A stretch of DNA of 64,000 nucleotides from Maribacter cobaltidurans (GCF_002269385.1 NZ_CP022957.1:2836001-2900000), one strand, 5' to 3'. Counted from the stretch's first letter, positions 1 to 11,518 are shown. Numbers and translations are program-made. Notes: generated by a model not told the origin, from the sequence alone.

Positions 1-597
1 AATTTGACGTTTATCATTTCTACAATTGATACGGTGGGTTACGGGTTAAAAAATGGAAATCAACAGGTAAAGTCTCAATTAGATCAGCTAAGCAAATTTG
101 CAAAGAATACCATTAAGGAGTTGAGGGATACGATTTGGGCCATGAATAAAGAGGCAATAAGTTTCGAAGATTTGCACTACAGAATAAATTCGTTTATGAC
201 TCAGGCCGATACCTCTTCAAAAGGTGTCCATTTTGAGTTTGTGGTCGACTCTGCCATTGATCAGACCCATTCCTTTACCGCAAATGAGGGTATTCATATA
301 TACCGAATAATTCAAGAGGCGGTGACCAACGCTTTAAAACATGCATTTACTAAAGATGATGATATCGATCAACGGAAGATAGCCGTTCATATTTACCGGA
401 CCCATGATTTTTTTCATATACAAATAGAGGATGCGGGATCTGGATTTGACAAAGAAAAAGTGCTCATGGGCAATGGCCTCAAGAATATGCAGAAGAGGGC
501 CAAGGAGATTGATGGCGAATTGGAAATTAATGCGACTGACGGAAAGGGCACTATCCTAATTTTAAAGATACCTGCACGATATGGAGAGAAAGATTAG
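1..597 (+). CDS. Sensor histidine kinase, C-terminal part (NarL/LiaS type), 5' truncated by window
   Basis: The reading frame is open to the first base, so the gene begins upstream of the window. What remains is the end of the dimerisation helix (ending ELRDTIWAMNKE) and a HATPase_c domain. The N box is visible as RIIQEAVTNALKHA, and the glycine-rich G boxes as DAGSGFD and GNGLKNMQKRA. This layout is typical of HisKA_3-type kinases that pair with LuxR/NarL-type regulators. The phosphoacceptor histidine and any sensor domain lie outside the window. The gene overlaps the following response regulator by 17 bases, so the two are almost certainly a translationally coupled two-component pair. The stimulus is unknown. 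Confidence 0.9.
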   Translation, partial: NLTFIISTIDTVGYGLKNGNQQVKSQLDQLSKFAKNTIKELRDTIWAMNKEAISFEDLHYRINSFMTQADTSSKGVHFEFVVDSAIDQTHSFTANEGIHIYRIIQEAVTNALKHAFTKDDDIDQRKIAVHIYRTHDFFHIQIEDAGSGFDKEKVLMGNGLKNMQKRAKEIDGELEINATDGKGTILILKIPARYGEKD

Positions 598-1237
598 ATT
601 GGCGCTTGTAGATGATAATTCCTTTCTTATAAAGGCAATAGAGGATAAGTTATCATTTTTTGAAAATATCAGTATTAAATGGAAGGCAGAGAGCGGTTCT
701 AAATGTTTAGAAATGTTAGCTATTGACCATCAATTGGATATGATTCTAATGGATATTGAGATGCCCATTTTGAATGGCATTGAAACGACCGAAATCGTTA
801 AGAAGAAACACCCCCAAATTAAAATTGTCATGTTAACCGTTTTTGATAATGATGAACATATTTTTAATGCAATAAAAGCAGGTGCAGACGGTTATTTGTT
901 GAAAGAAATTGATCCAGAAAGTTTGATGCGGGGAATTCACGAAACCATGACAGGAGGTGCCGCTATGACACCGACCATAGCGCTTAAGGCATTGAGACTA
1001 TTAAGAAATCCTATGGTAACAAATTATTTTCCCAATGAGGAAACTGTGGTGCTTACCAAAAGGGAGGAAGAGGTTTTAGAGCAATTGAGCAGTGGCTTGA
1101 GTTATACGAAAATTGCAGAAAATCTTCATGTTTCGCCAAGTACGGTGCGCAAGCATATTGAACATATCTACACGAAACTTCAGGTACATAATAAATTGGA
1201 GGCCATAGAAAAGGCGAAGCGAATCAATTTGATTTGA
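581..1237 (+). CDS. LuxR/NarL-family response regulator
   Basis: This 218-residue protein has an N-terminal receiver domain (about residues 5-125). It carries the acidic pair D11/D12, the phosphoacceptor D58 in the MDIEMP motif, T86 and K108. A LuxR-type helix-turn-helix follows at about residues 155-215 (LTKREEEVLEQLSSGLSYTK, then STVRKHIEHIYTKL). It overlaps the upstream kinase gene and should be phosphorylated by it to bind DNA as a dimer. Target genes are unknown. The nearest candidates are the DUF4230 gene and the large surface-protein operon downstream, whose leader contains an inverted repeat. Confidence 0.95.
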   Translation: MERKIRLALVDDNSFLIKAIEDKLSFFENISIKWKAESGSKCLEMLAIDHQLDMILMDIEMPILNGIETTEIVKKKHPQIKIVMLTVFDNDEHIFNAIKAGADGYLLKEIDPESLMRGIHETMTGGAAMTPTIALKALRLLRNPMVTNYFPNEETVVLTKREEEVLEQLSSGLSYTKIAENLHVSPSTVRKHIEHIYTKLQVHNKLEAIEKAKRINLI

Positions 1238-1257
1238 TAAAAGATTCAATACTTTTG
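1229..1257 (+). promoter_or_regulatory. Predicted Bacteroidota promoter for the DUF4230 gene
   Basis: A -33 TTG (1229-1231) is followed after 18 bases by TACTTTTG (1250-1257). This matches the flavobacterial -7 consensus TAnnTTTG. It overlaps the end of the response regulator gene and lies about 50 bases before the next start codon. Confidence 0.5.
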
Positions 1258-1304
1258 GGTATTACATAAGCTTTCTATAAAGCCAATGTATTGAATCCGT
1301 TACT

Positions 1305-1928
1305 ATGAAAAAATTTGTTGCCGGTGTCCTAATTACTTTGACTTTCGTCTTTATAATCCGTTCCTGTGCGGCCGATAAAAACAACAAATCCATTCTTGAG
1401 GAAAATTCTATGCTCATACAGCAAGAAATTGCGAATGTTTCTAAATTGATCGTTACCGAAGGGCATTTTTCAGAGGTATACAATTACAGGGATTCCAAGG
1501 AACTTTTTGGGCCTTTGCTTACGGCGGAAAAAAAAGCTTTGGTAGTGGTAAATGCAGATGTAACCGTGGCCTTTGATTTAAGTAAAGTCGATTTTGAAAT
1601 TGATGAAGCAGCCAAAACGTTACGGATAAAAAGTATACCTAAGCCCGAAATAAAACTAAATCCCGATTTTGAATATTACGATGTAACGGCTGATTATCTC
1701 AACCAGTTCGATGAAGCAGATTATAATAAAATAAAAAAGACCGTGACCAATTCCTTAATGAAAAAGGTAGAGGCCTCTTCTTTACTTTCCAACGCCGAGA
1801 ATAGGTTGATCAGTGAACTGCAAAAGTTTTATATTCTTACGAATTCACTGGGTTGGCAGTTAACCTACAGAGGTGAGAAAATAGATACTGCAAGTCAACT
1901 ACAAAAAATGGATACACTAGTGCCCTAA
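1305..1928 (+). CDS. DUF4230 domain-containing protein
   Basis: This 207-residue protein has one N-terminal hydrophobic segment (about residues 3-22, MKKFVAGVLITLTFVFIIRS), probably a membrane anchor or uncleaved signal. A DUF4230-like domain fills the rest. Its typical features are an early strand region (SKLIVTEGHFSEVY), the alternating strand and loop stretch around VVNADVTVAFDLSKVDFEID, and a C-terminal helix with a conserved NSLGW ending. DUF4230 proteins occur widely in Bacteroidota and Firmicutes and have no established function. It has its own predicted promoter and is not obviously part of the kinase operon. Confidence 0.8.
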   Translation: MKKFVAGVLITLTFVFIIRSCAADKNNKSILEENSMLIQQEIANVSKLIVTEGHFSEVYNYRDSKELFGPLLTAEKKALVVVNADVTVAFDLSKVDFEIDEAAKTLRIKSIPKPEIKLNPDFEYYDVTADYLNQFDEADYNKIKKTVTNSLMKKVEASSLLSNAENRLISELQKFYILTNSLGWQLTYRGEKIDTASQLQKMDTLVP

Positions 1929-2247
1929 GTGCCATCCAGGAAATTTTTCATTCTATATTTCTTCGTTTACTTCAAAATTAGAGTTGATAAACCTATTCGA
2001 TAAAGTTTTTTAACAATATAAATCCTACTAAATGTAGGAATTACCACATGTTGTTATCAGTTCACAACATAATTTATTTTTTATAAGTTAAATCCTACAT
2101 TTTTGATCTCTTAATTTTTAATAACCCTAAACTTAAAAATTTGCCATTTCTCGATTGACCCAATTGTTTAAAACTTGCGATGGTGCTTACATCAAGTTTT
2201 AGAGTATTCTTGGATTTGGGTAAAAACCTTTTATAATCAAAAACCAC
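1929..2247. other. Intergenic leader of the T9SS surface-protein operon
   Basis: No gene is visible here. The stretch is AT-rich and holds an inverted repeat TCCTAC-N5-GTAGGA at 2023-2039. The same half-site (AATCCTACAT) recurs at 2091-2100. A second inverted repeat, TGTTG-N11-CAACA, lies at 2049-2069. These could be operators for a regulator of the giant downstream operon. I see no clean TAnnTTTG box. Confidence 0.4.
2023..2039. promoter_or_regulatory. Inverted repeat, candidate operator
   Basis: TCCTAC and GTAGGA are separated by five bases. A third copy of the half-site occurs about 55 bases downstream. The position, 210 bases before the 7.5-kb surface-protein gene, suggests regulator binding. 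This is inferred from position and symmetry only. Confidence 0.35.
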
Positions 2248-5200
2248 ATGAAAAAAATAGCAGTGATCTTCCTAGGTTTGTTTTCCTTAATTACCAGTGC
2301 ACAAACCTTAACTATTGAAAATGGGGGTGAAACAGGTACTTCGGGCACCAACTGGACGACAACAGGTACTAATCCCGTTACGATTTCCGCGACGGGTAAT
2401 GCCAGTATTAATACTTCTGTTATTGAAGGGTATTTGAATACAGGTGTGAGCGTTTTGGTGCGTTCCACCGATGGTATGATTACTCAGACAGGGGACATTG
2501 AAAAAACGGCTGGGGGGGATGCAACGCTTACGATTCGCTCAGAGGGTTCCGGTAGAATAAACAATACGGCAAACTATGTTTCTACTTCAGGCAAATTAAA
2601 TCTTGTTTTTTGGTCAGACTATAATAATACGAATGGTGGAGGAAGTACTTTTGGCTCTACTGTTTCAAATATTGATACCAATGGAGGTCACTTTTGGGCA
2701 GGAGGTAGTTCAACACCTGCAGGGACAGCAACTTGGAATGGTTTAACCGTTGGTAATGGGCCGAGTGTAGATGCTTCAAGCTCAAACCAAAATGCCCTTG
2801 ATTTCCATTCGGTAAGTTTAAATACAGGAGGTGGCGATGCATTGTTTTGGGCCGGTAATGGCACGGGTACTGGCCTGGCGGGTATCGAACCTCATACTTC
2901 ATCAACGATTAGTACGGGTAGCGGTGATATCATTCTTATTTCCGATAATTTTAATTCTGTAGGGGCACTTACATTGAATACTTCGGGGCAATTGGTTTTG
3001 GCACCAAATGGTGGTAGTTATTCAGGTACTATTACTTGGCAACATGGTGGCGGTACTAACCTTAATATGAGCAGTACCTTTGATGATATCACTATCAATA
3101 ATATTGCTAGTGTTTCTGGGTTAAGCTTAGGCTTTTATGATGGTATGAGTGGGGTAAACATCAATAATAGTTCTCCAGTAACCATTTCCAGTAATACCAA
3201 CATAGCGGGTCCTATTACCGTTTATGGGGGTGATATTACAGTAAATGAAAACCTAAACACAGCAGCAGGTACTGCTGCTGGTGATATTTTACTTAGAGGA
3301 ACAGGTAATATTACTATAGCAAGCAGTAAGTCGATAACTACCAATAGTGGCGATGTGACTTTTTGGGCAGATAGTAATGCTGATGGTGGGTTTATTACCG
3401 TCAATGCCGGTGGTGCCATAACAACACAAGGTGGAAATTTGGTTTTGGCAGGTGGTCTTGATGATGGTGCAAATGAAGGTGTAGCAAATGACGGTATTCC
3501 AGACGGCTACGCATGGCGAAAGACAAGTGACCCTGATTTTGGTGGGTTATCTCTTGGTGAGGGCGCAATATCTGGGCCTGCATTGATAAGTCTACTATCA
3601 AACGGAGGTGACATTTTGCTACGCGGAAAAACGAGTGATGCTTCGGGTCATCCTGGTTTATTAACGCAGGAAAATTTAGTGATTGATTCCGGAAGTGGTA
3701 CAATCTCGATTATGGGTACCTCAGAAACTGGGAATGGAATTGAACTGGGTTTTGGTTCTACTAATCAAAATATCGCACTTCGCTCGGCCAGTAATGCTGA
3801 AACTGCTATTTCTATTGATGGTTCAACTACGGCAACAGCTAATGGGGGATTTTTTAATTTAGGGAATGGTAGCTCACTTATGCAATCAGAGGGAACGGGA
3901 GGAATACGTATCGCAGGTATTTCAACCCTGCATGAAGGTATTGTTTTGGATAATATGCAAATACTATCAGCAAGTGGTAAGATTGATATAACAGGTACTG
4001 GAGTTAATGGTGGTCAATTATTTCGAAATACGGATTTAGGTTTACGTTCTTCTGCAACAGCTATTCAAGGTATTACGCCTTTGGCGGCATCATCGGCTGA
4101 TATCGACTTAATAGCGAATAGTATAACCTTTACGACCTCAGCTAATACTATTACTTCTACAGGTAAGCTACGGATATTACCAAGCGAAAATGCTTTCAGT
4201 ACTTCATTAACACTGGCAGATTTTTTTGAACCTTCGGCAACTTTATCAGGGCTTGTGATAGGTAAAGATCATGCTACCGCAGAAAATATTACTTTAACAA
4301 ACGCTATTACGATAAACGGCCCTATTACGGTTTATGGGGGAGAAATAAATATCGATGCAAACCTAAGCTCAACAGCTACTACAGGTGATGGTATTACCAT
4401 CGAAGGTCAGCGCATCCTTCAAGATGATGGAATAGATGTGACTACTTCAGGCGCGGATATCAGCTATACGGCATCTGCTATAACGACCGAATCGGTATTA
4501 GCAATCACTGGAAGTGGTGTCAATCGAGCTATTGTCAATGCAAACGGCGGAAATATTAATATAAACGCAAGCTATGCGGGTGCATCGGCTAGCGGAAGGG
4601 TTATTGCTTTTAATAGTGCTGATTTAATTACAACGGGCAGTGGAGTAATCAGCTTGACGGGAGATGCTACGAACAGCAGTAATACAACCGCCTCTGCTTG
4701 GGGTATGCAACCGAATGATGCAAAAATTATCACTGATTCGGGTGATCTTACATTGACCATGACGGGTGGTGCTGCCAGTAATAATTCAAGAGGCTTGGCC
4801 TTGGATAGTAATAGCATGCAGTTACTGTCTACATCGGGCACCATTACCATTCGTGACCTTGAGCCAGCAGGTCTAACGGGAACCTATACCGGTTTATACC
4901 TACGACCTAATGCGGCTAACACCATTTTATTCGGCGCCAATGGCGCAGAGGTAGCTAGCAGTAGTTCGGATATTGTCATTGAGGCTAACCGTGCGACTTT
5001 TGATGTGCAGCCCACACGATTTAACACAAGTGGAACGCTAACCATTCGTCCAGTAGGGGCTATTTTTGGTGCGGGTATCAGTACAGCTAACGTGAATGTG
5101 GAAAGTACCGCCACAGGCTTCACCCTAGGTAAGCCGGGAAACAGCAGTGCCTTGACCTTGGCACGGGCTTCAACAATTAACGGATTTATTAAAGTCTATG

Positions 5201-8200
5201 GAGGCGATATTGCCATTAACGAAAGCTTGAATACCACGGTAGATGGTGCCGCCGGTAATATTTTACTGAAAGCTTCAGGAAATATCGTTCAAGCAGCGAG
5301 TAAATCCATTACAACTAGTGGGGCGGATATCACCCTGTGGTCGAACAGTGATGATGAGACTACTAATGGTGGCTATATCTATCTTCAAGATAATACATCA
5401 TTAGATACAAGAACTTCATCTGATAGAACTGCAAATGATGGAACAGCAAACGACACATCTGGCGGAGCCATTACATTAGGTGGAGGAAGCGGAACCACTC
5501 TACCTACAGGATATGCCCTAAATAATGCGAATTCCTTTAGAGGGGGCATAAATCTTGGGACTGAGAGCGGAATCCGTGCTAGACACGATAGTAATATTAG
5601 CATTATTTCAGGTGGAGGAAATATTTCGCTCAAAGGCAGACAAACGTCGATATTTGACGATGCTGCGGCAGGTATAAATGCTTATGAAGGTTTTATCCTT
5701 GATGCAGGCCAAACAGGAAATATAGCTTTAGAAGGTAATGTTAGCGGTTCTAATGCGTCATTTTCAGATGGTATGAATCTTGGAAATTATGCAATAACTG
5801 CAGGAGGGACAGCTTCATTTATAAGAACGGTGAATGGAAATATAACGTTAACCGGAAGTGCCTCAGATGCAACATCGCAAAGTAGAGGTTTAACCTTAGC
5901 TGGAGGGGGAGTGGGATTGTTTATCCAAAGTACCGGTACAGGTAATATTAATCTTTTCGGTACTCCTGGCGGTACAGGTACGCAATATAATATTTTACTA
6001 ATAGGAGCAAATGTACTAGCAAATAGCGGGGATATTAATTTAACTGGTGCAAGTGCCGGAAAGATTTTTAACGCTAATTTTGGTTCAACAATAGGGTATA
6101 AATCAGGTTCTGAGGTTACCAACTCTACAAGTGATATAACGGTTACCGGAGACGATTTTGACTTAAGTTCTGGGTTTAACTTTAATACAGCAGGAACCTT
6201 AGCAATAGAATCGTTCGGAAATTCATTTACAAATACTTTCGATACTTCCCAATTGACCTATTCTTCAGATTTAACCGGTCTTACTATCGGGAAATCAACG
6301 AATACCTCAACTGTACTTGTTGGTTCTACAACAAGTATTGCTGGCCCGATTACGATATATGGAGGCGATATAGCCATTAACCAAGCCTTGACAGCTTCAT
6401 CAAACAACACCATCAGCCTAAACGCCTCGAGCAATGTGACACAAAGTGCAGCCATCACGGCCAACAACTTGGCCCTGTTCGGTACGGGCAACTTTACCCT
6501 TCAGAACAGCAGTAACAATATTGATGTGCTGGCCGGTGGCGATGCAACTACACGTCTTGGTAATATCGCCTATCGTGATGCAAATGCACTTGAAATTGGC
6601 ACGGTAAACCCAACAGGAATTTTCGCTACAGGTACTGTTTTGGTGGAAACGGAAACCGGAAACATTACCCTTTCTGAAAGTATTAATACCACTTCCACTT
6701 CAGATGATGCTATCATCTTGAATGCAGGTAGAGCTTCTGCAGCTGGAACGGCAACGGGTGGTGATATTATTGTTTCTGGCACACCTACCCTTAGTACAGG
6801 ATCAGGCGGTATCGCAAAGCTCTATAGCGGTGCTGAAGCTAACAGTACAGGTTTAACTGCTTTGGTGGGTGCCGGTAACGTTAGGAATAATTTAGATGAA
6901 ACATCCGACTTAAGTGGTGAAAACTTGACTGACGATAACGCTTATGCGATTTATCGAGAGATTGGTAATACAGCGCCCACAGTGACATCCACGTCAATCA
7001 CATCAGCAACAGCGCAATCACTTTATTACTATGATATTAAAGCATCAGATGCCGATAACGATGTAATCACTTGGACAGCAAACACCGTTCCTGCTTGGTT
7101 GACCTTTACCAGTGGTCTCTTGCAAACGAATTTTGTAGGCACTGGTGCAAACCCCACCAATACAGGGGATGGGGTAAATCAGTCGCCTGATGGAACCAGT
7201 GCTACTAGTGCGGTTATTCGAGCGGGCACTGCCGCTCATGGTGATGGTAAATTGTTTTTCACCGATAAAGAAGAGTATGGGATTCGTTATGTTGATGCGA
7301 ACGGAAATGTACAAACCTGGTATCAAGGGGATGGAACTTATACAAATCTAAATCCAGTAGGGATAGCCTATGATGCGGTAAATGACGCAGTTTATGTTGG
7401 AGATTATGCCAAGACCGACATCTTGAAAATTGATAACACAGGTACTCGAACCCTTCTGTCTAATTTGCCGGAAGCGTTTATGCGCAGATTGCTGGTTAAT
7501 GCTAACGGCACTAAACTGTATGCGTCTGCAAATGGCGGTATTTATGAAATTGACCTTACCAATAGCGACCCTGATGCAAACTGGACGCGGGTGGTCGGTA
7601 CAGGAACAATGGGTTACAGTGATACGGGGGCGGCGTCAACCTCACAAGTTTCTCAACCTCACGGTATGGCGTTTGACAGTGCCGGGCGTTTGGTTTTTAC
7701 CGACCGGTTTAACGATATCATCAGGCGAGTTGATTTAGGGGCAGACACAATTGAAACCATAGCAGGTACGCAAGGAGCAGGTACAGAAACTGGCGATGGC
7801 GGACCTGCCGTCAATGCGACTTTTGCCGACCCATCAGGACTAGTCATTAACGAATACGATGAAATTTTCATTTCCGAGCGGTTAAGCAAGCGGATACGGA
7901 AAATCGATACCAACGGTGATATTGATACATTTTTTACAGTTTCTGCAGGAGGTTTTGCAGACGACTTGGTAATATCGGATGCGGGTGAGTTGTTTTTATT
8001 GACAACTACACTTATTGCCCAGGTAGCAACCAAGGCTGAATTAACTGGTACGCCAACCAACGCTAATGCAGGTGTACACAATGTAGCACTTACACTGAGC
8101 GATGGTATAGATAATGTGCCTTATAATTTCCAAATTACGGTTCAAGCGATTAACAATGCTCCAACCGACATTACGCTAGATACTAACAGCATCAACCAAA

Positions 8201-9765
8201 GTGCTACGGGTGTAGACGCTACGGTAGGTACCTTATCCAGTGCTGATGCTGATTCAGGAGATTCTCATACCTATTCACTAGTGGCAGGTACAGGTGACGA
8301 TGACATTGCTAGTTTTAACATTGATGCCTCAAGCTTAAGAACCAATAACGCGCTTTCTCCTGGTAGTTACAGTGTAAGAATCAATACCAATGACGGTACC
8401 GATGATTTTGCCAAGGAATTTACCATTAACGTCACCGATGATGTTGCACCTGAAGGCTACACGGTAACCATTGATCAAGACGCCATAGATAGTTCAAATA
8501 AAACTTCAATCAGTTTTACTTTGGCCGGTGCTGAAATAGGTGCGACCTATAATTATAGCTTTAGTAGCGATAATGGGGTGACAACGGTCACAGGATCCGG
8601 AACTATAACTTCCGCCACGGACCAAGTAACCGCAATCGATCTTAGCGCATTAGCCGACGGTTTAATAACCCTAACCGTTACCCTTACCGATAGTAGTGCT
8701 AACGAAGGTATTCCTGTACAAGATTCCGCAACTAAAGGAATAGACCAAGACAATGATGGCATTTCTGACACCAATGACAACTGCCCTTCCATTGCAAACA
8801 CGGACCAACTAGATACCGATAATGACGGAGATGGTGATGCATGCGATACCGATGATGACAACGACGGTACACCGGATTCAGAGGACGCCTTTCCGTTAGA
8901 TGAAAATGAGGATACCGATACCGATGGTGATGGTACCGGCGACAATGCCGATACCGATGATGATGGTGACGGTACACCAGATAGTGAGGATGACTTTCCG
9001 TTGGATCCAACTGAAGATACAGATACCGATGGAGATGGAACTGGGGACAACTCTGACGAAGACATTGATGGGGATGGCATCAGCAATGATGAAGATGAAT
9101 TTCCCAATGGAGATGCGGTAGACACGGATAATGACGGTGTTCCTGATAGTGAGGATGCCTTCCCGAACAACCCAGACGAGACATTGGACAGTGATGGGGA
9201 CGGAATTGGGGATAATTTCGATGAGGATAACGATAACGATGGGACACCAGATGCCGAAGATGATTTCCCTTGGGATGCGAATGAAGATACCGATACGGAC
9301 AACGATGGGATAGGTGACAATGAGGATGAAGATGATGATAATGACGGAACTTTAGATACTGAGGATGCCTTCCCGCAAAATCCCGATGAAGATACAGATA
9401 CCGATGGAGATGGAATTGGCAATAACGCGGATGAGGATGACGATAATGACGGTATTTTAGATAGCAACGATGAATTTCCTAACAACAGTGAGCCCACAAT
9501 TGTTCCAGCACAGGCCTTTACGCCCAATGGCGACGGCAACAACGATACCTGGATAATACCTGGAATAGACAACTATCCCAACAATGTGGTAAAAGTCTTC
9601 AACAGATGGGGGCATGAGGTATTTGCGGTCCAATCCTATAAAAATGATTGGGGAGGGGTTTACAAGAACAACAGGGAGAAATTACCATCTGGTTCCTATT
9701 TGTATGTGATCGACCTTGGGGATGGTTCCGAGGTAATCCGTGGATGGATATTCATCAACTATTAA
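2248..9765 (+). CDS. Giant T9SS type-B secreted surface protein (2505 aa; beta-helix repeats, NHL, cadherin-like, TSP3, CHU_C)
   Basis: The protein starts with a Sec signal peptide (about residues 1-19, ending SAQ). Residues about 20-1570 form a long Gly/Ser/Thr/Asn-rich region of haemagglutinin-like parallel beta-helix character. Within it a block containing PITVYGGDI recurs at least four times (DNA near 3210, 4320, 5190 and 6345). An NHL-type six-bladed-propeller-like region follows at about 1665-1930 (for example [20 protein letters not shown]). After it come a cadherin-like repeat (about 1970-2065, PTDITLD start) and an Ig-like stretch. About residues 2168-2410 are thrombospondin type-3 calcium-binding repeats ([19 protein letters not shown] pattern). 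The last 85 residues form a gliding-motility-associated C-terminal domain ([37 protein letters not shown]), the T9SS type-B sorting signal. It is expected to be exported by T9SS and held on the cell surface, probably as an adhesin. The PorP/SprF gene 22 bases downstream is its likely partner. Ligand and role in motility are unknown. Confidence 0.9.
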   Translation: MKKIAVIFLGLFSLITSAQTLTIENGGETGTSGTNWTTTGTNPVTISATGNASINTSVIEGYLNTGVSVLVRSTDGMITQTGDIEKTAGGDATLTIRSEGSGRINNTANYVSTSGKLNLVFWSDYNNTNGGGSTFGSTVSNIDTNGGHFWAGGSSTPAGTATWNGLTVGNGPSVDASSSNQNALDFHSVSLNTGGGDALFWAGNGTGTGLAGIEPHTSSTISTGSGDIILISDNFNSVGALTLNTSGQLVLAPNGGSYSGTITWQHGGGTNLNMSSTFDDITINNIASVSGLSLGFYDGMSGVNINNSSPVTISSNTNIAGPITVYGGDITVNENLNTAAGTAAGDILLRGTGNITIASSKSITTNSGDVTFWADSNADGGFITVNAGGAITTQGGNLVLAGGLDDGANEGVANDGIPDGYAWRKTSDPDFGGLSLGEGAISGPALISLLSNGGDILLRGKTSDASGHPGLLTQENLVIDSGSGTISIMGTSETGNGIELGFGSTNQNIALRSASNAETAISIDGSTTATANGGFFNLGNGSSLMQSEGTGGIRIAGISTLHEGIVLDNMQILSASGKIDITGTGVNGGQLFRNTDLGLRSSATAIQGITPLAASSADIDLIANSITFTTSANTITSTGKLRILPSENAFSTSLTLADFFEPSATLSGLVIGKDHATAENITLTNAITINGPITVYGGEINIDANLSSTATTGDGITIEGQRILQDDGIDVTTSGADISYTASAITTESVLAITGSGVNRAIVNANGGNININASYAGASASGRVIAFNSADLITTGSGVISLTGDATNSSNTTASAWGMQPNDAKIITDSGDLTLTMTGGAASNNSRGLALDSNSMQLLSTSGTITIRDLEPAGLTGTYTGLYLRPNAANTILFGANGAEVASSSSDIVIEANRATFDVQPTRFNTSGTLTIRPVGAIFGAGISTANVNVESTATGFTLGKPGNSSALTLARASTINGFIKVYGGDIAINESLNTTVDGAAGNILLKASGNIVQAASKSITTSGADITLWSNSDDETTNGGYIYLQDNTSLDTRTSSDRTANDGTANDTSGGAITLGGGSGTTLPTGYALNNANSFRGGINLGTESGIRARHDSNISIISGGGNISLKGRQTSIFDDAAAGINAYEGFILDAGQTGNIALEGNVSGSNASFSDGMNLGNYAITAGGTASFIRTVNGNITLTGSASDATSQSRGLTLAGGGVGLFIQSTGTGNINLFGTPGGTGTQYNILLIGANVLANSGDINLTGASAGKIFNANFGSTIGYKSGSEVTNSTSDITVTGDDFDLSSGFNFNTAGTLAIESFGNSFTNTFDTSQLTYSSDLTGLTIGKSTNTSTVLVGSTTSIAGPITIYGGDIAINQALTASSNNTISLNASSNVTQSAAITANNLALFGTGNFTLQNSSNNIDVLAGGDATTRLGNIAYRDANALEIGTVNPTGIFATGTVLVETETGNITLSESINTTSTSDDAIILNAGRASAAGTATGGDIIVSGTPTLSTGSGGIAKLYSGAEANSTGLTALVGAGNVRNNLDETSDLSGENLTDDNAYAIYREIGNTAPTVTSTSITSATAQSLYYYDIKASDADNDVITWTANTVPAWLTFTSGLLQTNFVGTGANPTNTGDGVNQSPDGTSATSAVIRAGTAAHGDGKLFFTDKEEYGIRYVDANGNVQTWYQGDGTYTNLNPVGIAYDAVNDAVYVGDYAKTDILKIDNTGTRTLLSNLPEAFMRRLLVNANGTKLYASANGGIYEIDLTNSDPDANWTRVVGTGTMGYSDTGAASTSQVSQPHGMAFDSAGRLVFTDRFNDIIRRVDLGADTIETIAGTQGAGTETGDGGPAVNATFADPSGLVINEYDEIFISERLSKRIRKIDTNGDIDTFFTVSAGGFADDLVISDAGELFLLTTTLIAQVATKAELTGTPTNANAGVHNVALTLSDGIDNVPYNFQITVQAINNAPTDITLDTNSINQSATGVDATVGTLSSADADSGDSHTYSLVAGTGDDDIASFNIDASSLRTNNALSPGSYSVRINTNDGTDDFAKEFTINVTDDVAPEGYTVTIDQDAIDSSNKTSISFTLAGAEIGATYNYSFSSDNGVTTVTGSGTITSATDQVTAIDLSALADGLITLTVTLTDSSANEGIPVQDSATKGIDQDNDGISDTNDNCPSIANTDQLDTDNDGDGDACDTDDDNDGTPDSEDAFPLDENEDTDTDGDGTGDNADTDDDGDGTPDSEDDFPLDPTEDTDTDGDGTGDNSDEDIDGDGISNDEDEFPNGDAVDTDNDGVPDSEDAFPNNPDETLDSDGDGIGDNFDEDNDNDGTPDAEDDFPWDANEDTDTDNDGIGDNEDEDDDNDGTLDTEDAFPQNPDEDTDTDGDGIGNNADEDDDNDGILDSNDEFPNNSEPTIVPAQAFTPNGDGNNDTWIIPGIDNYPNNVVKVFNRWGHEVFAVQSYKNDWGGVYKNNREKLPSGSYLYVIDLGDGSEVIRGWIFINY

Positions 9766-9787
9766 ATCAACCTAAAAAACAATCAAA

Positions 9788-10678
9788 ATGACAAGAATTA
9801 TAAATACAATTAGTATCCTGTTCGTTCTTCTATTTGCGGGCATTGCATGGGGCCAACAGGATCCAAACTATACCTTCTATCGGTATAACATGAACATTTA
9901 CAACCCTGCTTTTGCCGGCAGTTCCGAAGGGGTGGAGTTCGTCCTTGGGCTCAGGAGCCAATGGGCGGGCATCGAAGGTGCCCCTGAAAGCCAGAGTGCC
10001 ATTTTTGGCATGCCGGTAGGAAATAAGGTAGGCTTGGGCGTGAGTATTCTAAACGACAAAACGTTCATAGAGACCCAGACTTGGATGGCCGTGGACTTTT
10101 CCTACCACATTGAGCTTGACGAGGACAACCGGTTATATTTTGGGCTCAAGGCTAGCGCTAACTCGTACGATGCCAATACACAAGGCCTTTTGACCTACGG
10201 TGTTGGCCAGGACGGATCGTTGATGAACTTTGAAAGCCGTTTTACACCGAATGTAGGTGCGGGGATCTATCTGAAAAACGAAAGGTATTTTATATCCCTG
10301 TCCGCACCAAAAATTCTGACACCCGATAGACTTCAGGAAGCCAATGGGAACGCCTTTCTAGGTACCGATAGATTACATGCATACCTGGCGGGAGGGTATG
10401 ACTTCGTTTTAGGGGAAAAAACCAAACTTCAGGCCTTGGGCATGGTCAGGTATGCCGATGCCTCCCCGCTCTCCTATGAAATTACGGGGCTGTTGGATCT
10501 GGCGGAACGTTTTACCTTGGGTGCGGGGTATAGGTATAATGAAAGCATAAGCGGACTTTTTCTCTTTAAGGTTTCAAACGGGTTCCAATTGGGCTATGCC
10601 TATGAGAATGCCTGGCAGAGACCAATCGATGGTATTGACCAGGGGACACATGAGGTTTTCATGAGATTCTTATTATAG
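9788..10678 (+). CDS. PorP/SprF-family T9SS outer-membrane protein, copy 1
   Basis: This 296-residue protein has a signal peptide (about residues 1-22) followed by the family signature QDPNYTFYRYNMNIYNPAFA. It then shows alternating beta strands characteristic of the PorP/SprF outer-membrane beta-barrel family. SprF-like proteins are each needed for secretion or anchoring of a particular type-B CTD cargo such as SprB. The gene lies 22 bases after the 2505-aa cargo gene and is followed by a strong terminator, so the two form an operon. It is almost identical to the second copy at 18301 apart from the signal peptide and roughly a dozen residues. The number and kind of changes suggest recent duplication or gene conversion. 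Confidence 0.93.
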   Translation: MTRIINTISILFVLLFAGIAWGQQDPNYTFYRYNMNIYNPAFAGSSEGVEFVLGLRSQWAGIEGAPESQSAIFGMPVGNKVGLGVSILNDKTFIETQTWMAVDFSYHIELDEDNRLYFGLKASANSYDANTQGLLTYGVGQDGSLMNFESRFTPNVGAGIYLKNERYFISLSAPKILTPDRLQEANGNAFLGTDRLHAYLAGGYDFVLGEKTKLQALGMVRYADASPLSYEITGLLDLAERFTLGAGYRYNESISGLFLFKVSNGFQLGYAYENAWQRPIDGIDQGTHEVFMRFLL

Positions 10679-10701
10679 GTAGTTTGGTGTTTTTCTAAAA
10701 G

Positions 10702-10731
10702 GCCCTTGATCTTTGGTCAAGGGCTTTTTTT
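10702..10731 (+). terminator. Rho-independent terminator after PorP copy 1
   Basis: An eight-base stem (GCCCTTGA and TCAAGGGC) with a seven-base loop is followed by seven T. The same terminator follows PorP copy 2. Confidence 0.9.
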
Positions 10732-10804
10732 ATTGTAATATAAATTCCTTTTCCGTCAGCCCGATGCCATCATCTATCAAATGGCCTAACTTCGGATTTT
10801 CCAG
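10730..10804 (-). pseudogene. 3' fragment of the aromatic amino acid hydroxylase gene
   Basis: Read on the minus strand this encodes the last 24 residues and stop of the hydroxylase whose full gene ends at 19241 (starting LENPKLGHLIDDG, ending KEFILQ). The five base differences from the intact gene are all synonymous. Upstream codons are missing: the similarity stops abruptly at 10805. It is a remnant left by duplication of the PorP-terminator-hydroxylase junction and has no start codon. Confidence 0.85.
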
Positions 10805-10852
10805 TTTAGTTGCTTTGGATTTATTGTTTTAAATCTCGTTTTTTTAGAAAAT

Positions 10853-10926
10853 GGTTGCGTAGCTGAGCTGAATGGAGCATCTGTCTTTTAGGCAGACGAT
10901 CGAAGGTTCGAATTCTTCCTTGATTT
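10853..10926 (+). pseudogene. Degenerate tRNA-Lys(TTT)
   Basis: An anticodon arm (TCTGT, loop CTTTTAG, GCAGA) places anticodon TTT correctly. A T arm (GAAGG, loop TTCGAAT, TCTTC) folds well and the spacing matches a tRNA. The D arm lacks part of its loop and one pair, and the acceptor strands (GGTTGCG and CTTGATT) pair poorly. No CCA is encoded. It looks like a dead tRNA-Lys copy, perhaps left by recombination at this junction. Confidence 0.6.
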
Positions 10927-11518
10927 GAGACATAATCATTCTAAGTCCATAGATCCAAAAATGGATTCTTCCGGCTTTTTTTCATGGTGTTTATCCTCTA
11001 GTTATCTGGACAATTGCGAAAAATAAGGTTTCTGCTTCCTTGAAATTCCAAGGAACTTACTACGTCGCAGACACTCCTGATTTTTCCCCGAAAGTCTTGA
11101 CAAAACCCGCTTTATCCATTATGCCGTGCATGAAAGAAACCAAACAAACACCCCTTAAAGTAAATCACAATTGAATGAAAAGGGAATTTTAGTGATTAAA
11201 ATCAATTTAAACTAAATGCACAAAGGGTTTTATAAAGTTTCCCTTAATACATTTTTTACAGCTGCTTGCAAACCTCTGAGAAGGTACAGGTTTTTAGAAT
11301 GTACTGTGCATAATTGTTATTTCGTCGATGATTTTGAACGTTTCCTCGAATGGGCTACTACATAATCAAACATTCTTACATACTAAAAATAGGTAATTAC
11401 AATATAAATAAGAAAAATACTACAAATTAATTCAATTTTGTATTTGTTAAATATACCAAACTTAAAAATCCAAACACATGATTATTCAAAATTCCAATAA
11501 AATCAATAATTCTCAACC

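Larger units (their letters stand above)
10679..11518. other. 840-base intergenic region between the two T9SS operons
   Basis: This region holds the PorP terminator, the hydroxylase gene fragment and a decayed tRNA-Lys-like sequence. A small inverted repeat (TTCCTTG and CAAGGAA) lies at 11036-11055. The rest (10927-11518) is AT-rich with no convincing gene or promoter box. Confidence 0.5.

Noticed and set aside
8553..9572. Long serine/proline-rich minus-strand frame opposite the TSP3 repeats (similar frames at 13189-13935 and 17469-17882)
   Set aside because: These are mirror images of the GAT-rich Asp/Gly/Asn codons of the plus-strand repeats, with no plausible promoter, start or domain.
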